Positions 1 to 7,362 of a stretch of 11,349 bases of DNA are shown in pieces. Position numbers and translations under genes: made by a program. Each line of letters starts with the position of its first letter. Position 1 is the stretch's first letter. The stretch covers positions 1 through 11,349 of the forward strand of contig LT636243.1 in NCBI GenBank assembly GCA_900128565.1, written 5' to 3'. Below the pieces are notes generated by a model. That model was not told the origin of the DNA. It did no database searches and saw nothing but the letters and a program-made list of their open reading frames with translations. The stretch comes from Stramenopiles sp. TOSAG23-6. Taxonomy: Eukaryota; Sar.

Positions 1-65
1 ATTTATTTTTCGTACGAAATTTTGTACCTAACAAATTTCGAATTTAATTTTTTTTTACAATACAT
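1..65 (+). other. 3' part of an introner-like intron (left edge)
   Basis: The element begins outside the window. It shows the family signature: the palindromic stretch around 11-25, the branch motif ACCTAAC at 26-32, a T-rich tract, and the ending ACAATACAT at 57-65, 33 nt after the branch motif. No AG lies at the end. It is followed immediately, with no intervening exon base, by the start of the next intron at 66. The boundary is inferred from the repeated family ends, not from a transcript. Confidence 0.7.
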
Positions 66-191
66 GTACGTTTTTAAAATTGAATTTCGAAATTATTTTT
101 TTTTTTAATTGAATTTCAAACGTTTGTTTTTTAAAGTAAATTTTTTACCTAACGATTGTTGTACAAAAAAAAGCATTTTTTCACAATACAT
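66..191 (+). other. introner-like intron, abutting the preceding one
   Basis: It starts GTACGTTTTT and has the family's AAAATTGAATTT body, including the palindrome AATTTCGAAATT. The branch motif ACCTAAC is at 147-153 and it ends TTCACAATACAT at 191. At 126 nt it is the longest in the window. The next exon opens in frame with the IQ-rich protein. Whether this intron and the one before it are removed together, from an upstream 5' site to 191, or one after the other, cannot be told from DNA. Confidence 0.72.
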
Positions 192-3100
192 ATTTATATA
201 CATAGAAATCTCCAAATGCGGGAGAAAACACAAACAATGACAAATCACAGAGGTCTTTTTCTTATCAAAAGTTTTGTTTCTAAATATGAAATGTCAGCGC
301 TACATCGAGGGTTTATGCGATGGAAACGTTTTAATTTAAAAATGATTAAATTAAAGCGGCATAAAGCAGCGACTAAAATTCAAGTGAATGTTAAAATATG
401 GCAATCTCGAAAATTAATTGATCAAATACGGAATGCAAAAACTCATTTATATGATGTATCTAGATTGTTTGCAATTCGGATCTGTGAGTGGGAAAGAGTT
501 GCTCGTAAACAGAAAAATTCCAGAATGTTTGAATTGAATTTAGATTTAGTGAGACTTCGTAATATTAAAGTGTTACGAAAGAGTGCATTAAAGATGCAGC
601 AAGTATATAGAGGTAGACTTGGTCGGAAAGACTTTTTGGATCACAAGAATCTTGTGAGTAAAGCACTGATGGTTCAATGCGCATGGCGATCCAAGCAAGG
701 TCGTTTTTCTTTACATTTGAAAAAGGTAGCATATGCTCAGCGCCAAGAGGATGAACGAATTGCTTCGATAGATATTCAGAGAATTCGAAGATCACAATTA
801 GCGAGACGAGTTCGAGCATCCAAGCAAGCTGAACTTGATGCTTTCCATGCCAAACTAGATCATATTCAGGATACCTGGAAACGTCTACGGAGAACATACT
901 TTAAGAAGTGTAATCATGCGAGTGCAATGATGGATGCTGATGAGGAATCCCGAGATCGTTGGTTGGCATTGCTTGCTAAACAAAAGGCAGCAGCTACTAT
1001 TTGCCAGACTTGTATGCGTGCCTGGTACGCACGTGTCACATACAAAGTTCGTCGCTTTGCCTGGAATACATCTGCATCAATGTTACAACGGACGTGGCGC
1101 AAAGTTCTTGAAGCAAGGTCTCATACAGATGAGTACAAAGAACGAAGAGCAGCGTTGAGACTCAAAGCAATAGATGCACAGAATCTTCTTATCCCATGGG
1201 TTAATTTATACCCAGAATTAGTTCTGAAAGATGTTGGTCATTTGTTGAAGAAAGATCCATCTCAAGTAGGATACTATGAAATTAATTTACTCGAAAAGGC
1301 AGAAGTAAAATGGGCATCATTTCATGTAACCACATTGGCATCACTGGAAGTACAACGCGTATTTCGAGGATATTTAGGTAAATGTAAACGTAGTCAGGCA
1401 TTTACCCGGCGTATAATTTTATTACAGAAGCGACACAACTGGGCATCAGTTATTTGTCAAAAAATATATCGTGGTCATCAAGGCAGGAGATGGAGTAAAT
1501 CGTTTGATCTACAACAGCAGACCAGAGAACTCTTAAAGGAACTACCAGCAAAACTTGATATTAAATTTGGAGTTCGTTCGATTATATCAAAACGATACCA
1601 GCAGCTTTGGTATGATCAACAAAATGTTCTAGATAAAGCTTTGAAGTGGGGCAGACAGCATATTATCGAAACAGCTTCTGCTGGTTTATTCCAGAGAATT
1701 TACAGAGGACATCAAGGGAAACTCGCTTATTTAGCTCGCCTGGCTATATTTAATAAAGACTCACAAGACGCTCTAGAATACACATCATGTCGATGTATTC
1801 AGTGTATTTGGCGTGGTGTATTTAGTCGTCGCACCCGAGATGCAATTGGAGTTATTAAAAGAATATGGGCACTCGATCATAAGAGATATCCACAAATATT
1901 AACTCGAAAAATGCGAGAAATAGTGAATCTTCCACCAACAAGACTCAGTTTTGTTCAAATTGCTCGACTTCACAGTGTAGCTGATGAGTGGGTATTATAC
2001 ACGCGTATGTACGTTTTCATCCTCTCAATTTAGAACTTATTTCTTTCGTAGAAAATTTTGTACTAAACATGAAATTTTTGAAATATTTTTTCACAATACA
2101 TGGATATGGCAGCGCTTCGTGTTCAGAGGCGTTTCAGAGGGTTAAAGGGACGTTACTCATACATGTTAGTCCTCCAAGCCCGTAAAGAGCGTGTACGTTT
2201 TTAACATTCATTTCCAAATTTATTTTTGTATCGTACGAAATTTCGTACCTAACAATAAAAACTCAAAAAAAAAAATTCACAATACATGAACACGACCGAG
2301 CTGTCTGGGCAGCGAAACTAGTACAAAGAAACTATCGTGGGAGAAGTCATCGAATGAGTTTCATGCGATTACTGCGTAAAGCCAAAGAGGATAAGATGAG
2401 AAAGCAATATAAAGAAGAGAGACGGGCAGAAATTGAACAAGAGAAATTCAAAATGCAATTAGAATATGAGGAGAAACGAGCACGTGTAGTTTTACTACAT
2501 AAACAGAGACTTAAACAGCAAAAGATGAAAGTTGATTTAGCATGGAAAAAGCAACAGGCGAAGTTTGCCAAAGAAATGCTCCAAGCAACAAAAGAGGATC
2601 AGGATTATTTACACGATGTTCGCGTATTAAATGCTTGGCGCCAATATGCTGAAGCAGATGGTAGGGTGTACTACCACAATGAACTTACTGGTGAATCTAC
2701 ATTTAATCCTCCTCCACATTGGAAGTATCCAAATGACGAGCCTAACAAATTATTATACTGGAAGAATTTCGGTGCTGTTAAGATTGCCGGAACTCAAACA
2801 ATGTCCTTAGAAGAAGAAAATATATGTGGACACTGTCACTCAAACACTGTTCGTCGCGAATGCCATCAATGTGTTTCACGTTTTTGTGTTCCTTGTTACA
2901 CGAAGTATCATCAAGAACCTGAAAGACAAGGACATACATATAAAATTGTTGAACCTATGGCTGCGCGAACTCTTAAATGTATTGAATGCGAATTTGCCCC
3001 CGCTGTTGTGCGTTGTAAGCAGTGTGAAGACGTATACTGCAAAGCTTGTTACCAAGATGTACATAGCAGAGGACAGCGTACTAAACATACTTATGATGAA

Positions 3101-4009
3101 TTTAAAGAAGGTGCAAAACTCTGTGTTGAATGTGATAAAGACTTTGCTACAAAAAAATGTCAACAATGTGGAGATGTATTTTGCGAGTCCTGTTCCAAAA
3201 CGACTCATGCAAAAGGTAAAATGGTTGAACATACCATGCACGATCTTGATCCCTACGTGGCAGATAAACTTCTCAAGGGACAAGAATACTGTTCGGAATG
3301 TGAAGCTCGTGTTGCTATACGTGTCTGCGACCAATGCATTGATGCATTTTGCGGTCCCTGTTTTGATGCTGTTCATTCAAAAGGCAAACGAGCATTACAT
3401 ACATACACTGCGTATGAGAAGACAGGACGTGCCAGTGGTTGGGAAGAATATTGGGACGACGAAAAACAAAAGTATGTCTATTTTAATAAAATTACTAAAG
3501 AACAAAGAAGTACAAAACCTATTGAACTCATGGGTATTGATGAACGTGATGCATTTGTTCGTCAGCAACGTGAAGAAATACAGAAAGCAAAGATGGAAGC
3601 AAGTATTGTGAAACTAGAAACTCAACTCAAAGAAGAGTCTGAATTGCGAGCAAAAGCAGAAAAGAAGGCGAAGAAACTTCAGGATGAAAAAGAAGCAAAG
3701 GAGAGAATTAGAACGAATTTCAAACAAGGTGTGAAAAGTATAAAGCGCAAAATGATGTTTGGTAAAAGAGCGGCGGACATGCAAATGTTTGAAGAGGAAG
3801 AATTCCTACGCAAAACTGTTTTGGATAAAAATTATACTGCAGATAAGTATAAAGGAGATCTATTAAATGAATTAGAAGATGATCGAGTTCAAGAACGCAA
3901 AGAAGCACACGCAAAAGCTAAAATAGAACGTGCCAGAATGAAAAAAGATCAAGTTGCAGATCAGTATGGTAATGACGATGATGATTTTGAGGATGACTTC
4001 ATTGATTAA
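192..4009 (+). CDS. IQ-motif, WW and B-box multidomain protein (5' partial)
   Basis: The model is join(192..2008, 2102..2192, 2288..4009), 1209 residues ending in TAA. The N-terminus is missing or lies in an upstream exon. The first 680 residues hold about 13 IQ-like calmodulin-binding motifs, for example SALKMQQVYRGRLGRK, ASVICQKIYRGHQGR and WAAKLVQRNYRGRSHR. The last two motifs become complete only after both introns are removed, which supports the model. A charged coiled coil follows (about 660-740), then a WW domain (about 753-782, GRVYYHNELTGE, second Trp replaced by Phe). Four B-box-like Cys/His modules follow (about 815-856, 866-908, 914-955, 970-1011), then a second degenerate WW (about 1021-1049), a coiled coil and an acidic tail DDDDFEDDFID. 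IQ arrays bind calmodulin or myosin-type light chains; WW domains bind proline-rich ligands. A cytoskeletal or flagellar scaffold is inference. Domain calls are strong; the exact function is unknown. Confidence 0.88.
2009..2101 (+). other. introner-like intron 1 of the IQ/WW/B-box gene
   Basis: This intron is 93 nt, starts GTACGTTTTC and has branch motif TACTAAAC at 2060-2067. It ends TTCACAATACAT. Removing it joins the codon AT|G and yields the IQ motif MAALRVQRRFRG. Three bases (ATG) are shared at both junctions, so cleavage could be shifted by up to three bases without changing the product. Reading through adds only a short tail before a TAG stop at 2031-2033. Confidence 0.82.
2193..2287 (+). 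other. introner-like intron 2 of the IQ/WW/B-box gene
   Basis: This intron is 95 nt, starts GTACGTTTTT and carries the full 16-nt palindrome GTACGAAATTTCGTAC directly before the branch motif ACCTAAC (2247-2253). It ends TTCACAATACAT, 34 nt after the branch motif. It is a phase 0 intron: the junction reads CGT|GAA and joins RKER to EHDRAVWAAKLVQ, restoring the last IQ motif. Confidence 0.83.
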
Positions 4010-4266
4010 TTTACTCATGTACCTTTGAAATAAATTTGTATTGCATGAAGATTTTATTATAAAATGAAACGCCCGATTTGAGGGAAACAGTTTTTACCGC
4101 TCTTTGTAACACTTCTTCATTTAATGGTATATATATATTATAAGGCAGGTACATTTTTTTTTTTTTTTNTTTCGTACTAAATTTTGTACCTAACATTTTT
4201 TTTTGATCAATTAGTAAATTGTACTTCAGAGGTTCAGAGGGCAAGTGCTATGAAATAGCATTAAAA
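4010..4266. other. convergent intergenic / 3' UTR region
   Basis: This lies between the TAA of the plus-strand scaffold gene and the TGA of the minus-strand membrane gene. It holds a possible AATAAA polyadenylation signal on the plus strand at 4029-4034, an AT-rich stretch near 4130, and an intron-like element at 4149-4229. It also holds a perfect 8-bp tandem duplication TTCAGAGG at 4225-4240. No coding sequence is supported here. Confidence 0.6.
4149..4229 (+). other. intron-like element in the 3' region (GT-AG form)
   Basis: It is 81 nt and starts GTACATTTTT (consensus GTACGTTTTT, one change). The family's palindrome-plus-branch block is present, with ACCTAAC at 4188-4194. It could end at TTCAG, 4229, 35 nt after the branch motif, the same distance as in the coding introns. 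CAG stands on both sides (4146-4148 and 4227-4229). It lies in the sense orientation of the scaffold gene but after its stop, so it is either a 3' UTR intron or an element inserted in intergenic DNA. One unresolved base lies at 4169. Confidence 0.5.
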
Positions 4267-6861
4267 TCACATCAAATCATTATCATTTTGCATCAGTGCA
4301 TTACCAAATCTAAAAACAATAGCATAGCTAAAATCATTTTTACCATACCAGCCAATGTTATTCGCTTTATTATTCCTTCCAGGGCTACTTTTATGATCAA
4401 TAATTTGTGCATCTTCCCACCATTCATTTTCACGTATTTGTCCCTCGGACTGTTCTGTATTTTTGAAATGATTTGTATTATTTGTATTATTTGTATTTTT
4501 TGTATTGAAATAATTGCCCACATCAAGAGAAGAATCTTCATCCCAAGGAGGCGACGTGTGTTGTAATTCAATTCTACACGTAACTTTCTTAAGTCCACGA
4601 AATTTGCAAGTATTGTGAAAAAATATTTTTTTTTCGTAAAAAAAAAAAATTCGTTAGGTACAAAATGTGTGTAGTAAAAAAATAAAATTTCAAATTCAAT
4701 TTTGAAAACATATAATTCCAGCAACATTTGGGCAAAGAATCTATTTTTTCTTTCATACGTTTTTTTTCTAGTTTTTTCATTCTCATTTTTTCAAGTCTTA
4801 AAAATTCTTTTCTATTATTTGACGAAGATTTCGTTAAAGAACATTTTAATACATTTCGTGTACTTCGACGTTTCACAGGACTTTTATATTGATGTATACC
4901 CAATATTGTACCAAATGTTGTCCCTTCCGAATTTTTTATGAGTCGTTTGACATTTTGAATTTTTGATGGACTTTTCGTGCGGCTTCGAAGTTTTCTATAT
5001 TGAGACTTTTTTACAGTTTTTAGAGGGATGTATTGAAAGAGAATATGCCATAAAAAAATATCGTTAGGTACAATTTTTTTTTTTTTTTTTTTTTTTTANG
5101 NAAAAAAAAATAAATTAAAAATTTAAATATTGAAAACATACATATCTCGAAAGCGACAACCTTGTGTATCTTCAAGACTTTTGAGCATTTTACTTGATTT
5201 CCCATTGATGATTTCAGTGACTTCTTTTGTTGCACAATGAAGTTTACATCCCTCACTTAAAGCTAATTTTTTCAGGGTAGATTTTCTTCTCTTTTTTGAT
5301 AATTCACATTTTGACAATGATTTTTTTTTCTTATTTCTAACTCTATTTTTATTGATATTGATTTCAACTTCCTTATTCATATCCTTGTACGTATTAATAC
5401 GCAAATGATCGATTTCGCGTATCATATCTTGGTTTATAATTTGATCATCCACCATGCACTGTAAAAAAATATGTTTTTTTTGTAAAAATAATGTTTGGGA
5501 CAAAACTGTTTTTATGGAAAAAAAAAATGTTAGGTACGGAATTTCGTACGAAACAAAATTCAATTTTGAAAACATACACATCTTTTAAAGCCTCAACGTC
5601 CTCAGTTGGCGATAAAACACGAATAGCATGTTTACATAAACAACGCCCTTCACCATATCTTGAAATATCGCTCATTACGTAACCAGAGCCACAACTCTGA
5701 GTCCAAGATGCAGATTTATCACCCATAACCAATGTTTTGTGAAAAAAAAGTTTTTTTTTTTTGATTTTTTTGTTAGGTACGAAATTTTTATAAAAAACAA
5801 AATAACTTTTTGTATGAAAAAAAAACGTACTTGAAACTTCACGTAAACATGGTCCTAAAGTTACACCAACAATAATATGACCACCATTGGTAAATGGATC
5901 TTGATGAAGTCCTCGCTTACTTTTACGTCCCATACTTTGACGAATGAGTTGTTAAAAATATATATTTTTTTTTCGTTAAAAAAATCGTCAGGTACGAAAT
6001 TTTCTATGAAAAAAAAAAAAAAGATATTCATGATGAAAACGTACATGAGTTGTACTACGTGAAGCGGCGCTGTTCCAATCTCATTTGAAAAATGGCGGCG
6101 TACTATTGCTGCAGCTTCATCAAGTATTGTACCTTCAACACGCGGGGCACTATCTCCTAATTGGTATTGATTGGATGAACCACTCTTTACCCAAGAACGA
6201 GCACAAGTATTGTGAAAAAATATTTCAAAACAAAATCGTTAGGTACGAAATTTCGTATGAAAACCAAAAAAAAAAAATTAAATTAGAAATTCATATAAAA
6301 CATACACATTGGTAAATTTAATTTCTCCTGTGCTTCAAACTCTTCCTCTAAAGCTTCAGTTTTGCACCACAGTTCCCACATTCCTTCCTTGGCAAGCTTA
6401 AATAGTGGGCGATGAGCACGACTGCTTCGGGTGGGTATTTTTGAAGAATTATGGTTTTCAAAATTTTGAAAGTAACGAACAATTCTTCTGCACATCTGAG
6501 GGTCAAATATATCCGAAGACGCATTGAAACCGCGCTCTTTGAAATACTGGCGCTCTTGATGTCGTAGAAATGCGCGTTTACGCCGTTCTTGCTTCTGGAG
6601 CTTGAAAGAGATCAACAAAAATGAGACGATAATCAAAAGTAATCCAACACATTTAAAATATAGTACATAATTTGTTGACACCACTTTGTTGAAGAGTGTA
6701 ATAACGAATGATAACTGATTAAATACAGTGCTGTGAGCTGTCTTAAAGTCGTCATTTATAAATGGCATGATTGAAAATGCCACTATCAGTACAAACAAAG
6801 TAAAAATTGAAATTAACGTATAATCATATCTATATTTTTTGAGCTTTTTAGCATTAGCCAT
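4267..6861 (-). CDS. two-TM basic protein of unknown family, seven exons
   Basis: The model is complement(join(4267..4607, 4714..5027, 5142..5453, 5578..5731, 5831..5943, 6045..6204, 6306..6861)). It has exactly 650 codons including TGA, and every junction keeps frame under one splice rule. The start is the first ATG of the open frame (MANAKKLKKYRYDY). Two membrane segments are visible (about residues 14-34 and 65-86), the second followed by a strongly basic stretch (KLQKQERRKR). Residues 110-330 look globular, with several Cys (SCGSGYV, GRCLCKHA). Residues about 360-540 are Lys/Arg-rich and disordered-looking. The C-terminus has an Asn/Thr run (NTNNTNNTN) and a WW-EDAQ segment. I do not recognise a family. 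A membrane-anchored protein with a long basic, possibly nucleic-acid-binding tail is inference only. Confidence 0.8.
4608..4713 (-). other. introner-like intron 6 of the two-TM gene
   Basis: This intron is 106 nt. Read on the minus strand it starts ATATGTTTTC rather than GTATGTTTTC, carries CAAAATTGAATTT, and has branch ACCTAAC (complement of 4653-4659). It ends TTCACAATACTT, 45 nt after the branch motif. It is phase 1. TT is shared at both junctions, so the cut may shift by two bases. It is the only intron here whose aligned 5' end lacks GT. Confidence 0.78.
5028..5141 (-). other. introner-like intron 5 of the two-TM gene
   Basis: This intron is 114 nt as assembled and starts GTATGTTTTC. 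It contains a long A/T homopolymer with two unresolved bases (5099, 5101), so its length is uncertain. The branch motif ACCTAAC is the complement of 5063-5069, and it ends TTCAATACAT. Phase 2, with AT shared at both junctions. Confidence 0.78.
5454..5577 (-). other. introner-like intron 4 of the two-TM gene, atypical 3' end
   Basis: This intron is 124 nt, starts GTATGTTTTCAAAATTG and has branch ACCTAAC (complement of 5529-5535). Its 3' end is unlike the others: TTTTTTTACAGTGCAT, about 75 nt after the branch motif. Two in-frame solutions exist. The family rule (ending GCAT at 5454) gives KDVVDD. A canonical GT-AG pair, 5579 to 5459, gives KDCMVDD. The sequence cannot choose between them. Confidence 0.7.
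5732..5830 (-). other. introner-like intron 3 of the two-TM gene
   Basis: This intron is 99 nt, starts GTACGTTTTT and has branch ACCTAAC (complement of 5772-5778). It ends TTCACAAAACAT, 40 nt after the branch motif. It is phase 1; the junction codon is A|TG, joining REVSS to VMGDKSASW. Little sequence is shared between the two junctions, so this intron fixes the cut better than most. Confidence 0.78.
5944..6044 (-). other. introner-like intron 2 of the two-TM gene, with 9-bp flanking repeat
   Basis: This intron is 101 nt and starts GTACGTTTTC. Its branch motif is the variant ACCTGAC (complement of 5987-5993), and it ends AACAACTCAT. The nine bases ACAACTCAT occur both at the end of the upstream exon (complement of 6045-6053) and at the intron's 3' end (complement of 5944-5952), as a target-site duplication would. 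Any cut inside the repeat gives the same product, VVQLIRQSMGRK. Confidence 0.82.
6205..6305 (-). other. introner-like intron 1 of the two-TM gene
   Basis: This intron is 101 nt, the same length as the next one. It starts GTATGTTTTA and has nearly the whole palindrome (ACGAAATTTCGT) before branch ACCTAAC (complement of 6238-6244). It ends TTCACAATACTT, 33 nt after the branch motif. Phase 1; TGT is shared at the two junctions. It joins NLPM to CARSW. Confidence 0.8.
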
Positions 6862-7124
6862 TCGCAATACAATGATGTGGGAGAAAGAAAGAGAGAGAGA
6901 GAGAGTTGGAGAAGAGAGAGACTGCAATAACTCAGATGATGTCTCCAATCAATCGCACTCACAAATTGAAGCGTTAAAATAAAAAATAAACGTACGACGA
7001 CGAGTCAACGTACGTCAACGACGTCATACCGTAACCACAATGTCATTATAAATTATAATCAAAGAATAAAAAACAAAGTCAAGAGTATACAAAATAAATA
7101 TAACGCTTTATAAAAACACCTCAC

Positions 7125-7148
7125 ATTATAAACACTATTATAAACACT
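7125..7148. repeat. 12-bp perfect tandem repeat, two copies
   Basis: ATTATAAACACT occurs twice without a spacer. It contains TTATAAA, which resembles a TATA element, but no function is shown. Confidence 0.7.
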
Positions 7149-7227
7149 TTTCGACTTTGACTTGCAGCATATCCCGTGCAAGCAGATCACAATACATTCT
7201 CACACTAAATGTATCTTATACACACCC

Positions 7228-7274
7228 ACATCATACATATATGTAGACACATCATACATATGTAGACACATCAT
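7228..7274. repeat. short imperfect tandem repeat (19-21 bp units)
   Basis: Two units, 7228-7248 and 7249-7267, differ by one TA step and are followed by a partial third (ACATCAT). This is a simple AT-rich satellite just downstream of the cysteine-cluster membrane gene. Confidence 0.7.
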
Positions 7275-7362
7275 TTTGCAAACTCCCAATTTTGACTCCC
7301 GGGATTGGCTTCTTTTTATAGACAGTTGTTACAAAACCCCCTGGTACATTTGCCGGGGTTTA

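Larger units (their letters stand above)
6862..7362. promoter_or_regulatory. intergenic region upstream of the two-TM gene
   Basis: This 501-bp stretch separates two minus-strand genes. Next to the ATG, on the coding strand, is a CT-rich leader that is a GA microsatellite on the plus strand (6881-6921). A cluster of CGTACG, GTCAAC and ACGTCA-type motifs lies at 6991-7026. A perfect 12-bp tandem repeat ATTATAAACACT is at 7125-7148, and an imperfect tandem repeat of about 20 bp (ACATCATACATAT..GTAGAC) is at 7228-7274. Promoter function is inferred from position only. I see no coding sequence. Confidence 0.4.

Noticed and set aside
2005-2312. Canonical GT-AG splicing of the two introns in the scaffold gene (2005-2112 and 2191-2312, both ending GGCAG).
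   Set aside because: Both keep the frame, but they would remove the conserved Ala residues that start the last two IQ motifs. The AG lies at unequal distances (45 and 59 nt) from the branch motif, and no comparable AG works for most other introns. RNA reads could still overturn this.
2876-3376. 166-codon minus-strand open frame within the scaffold gene.
   Set aside because: It is antisense to the B-box modules, with low-complexity Phe/Thr/Ser composition and no independent support.
2826-3611. Long open frame of 261 codons overlapping the B-box region on the plus strand.
   Set aside because: It is a +1 shadow of the Cys-rich coding sequence; its own product has no domain and the main frame has clear zinc modules.
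5070-5101. Poly-T/poly-A run with unresolved bases as a possible junction of two contigs.
   Set aside because: The exons on both sides join in frame under the same rule as the others, so a homopolymer sequencing problem is the simpler reading, though the exact length is unknown.
5934-6044. A GT-AG alternative for the intron with the 9-bp repeat, ending CAAAG at 5935.
   Set aside because: It is in phase but has no pyrimidine tract before the AG and ignores the shared family ending and the exact flanking repeat.
6862-6948. Extending the two-TM protein upstream with LSSPTLSLSLSFSH.
   Set aside because: The extension needs a TTG start and is the translation of a CT microsatellite; the first ATG is at 6861.
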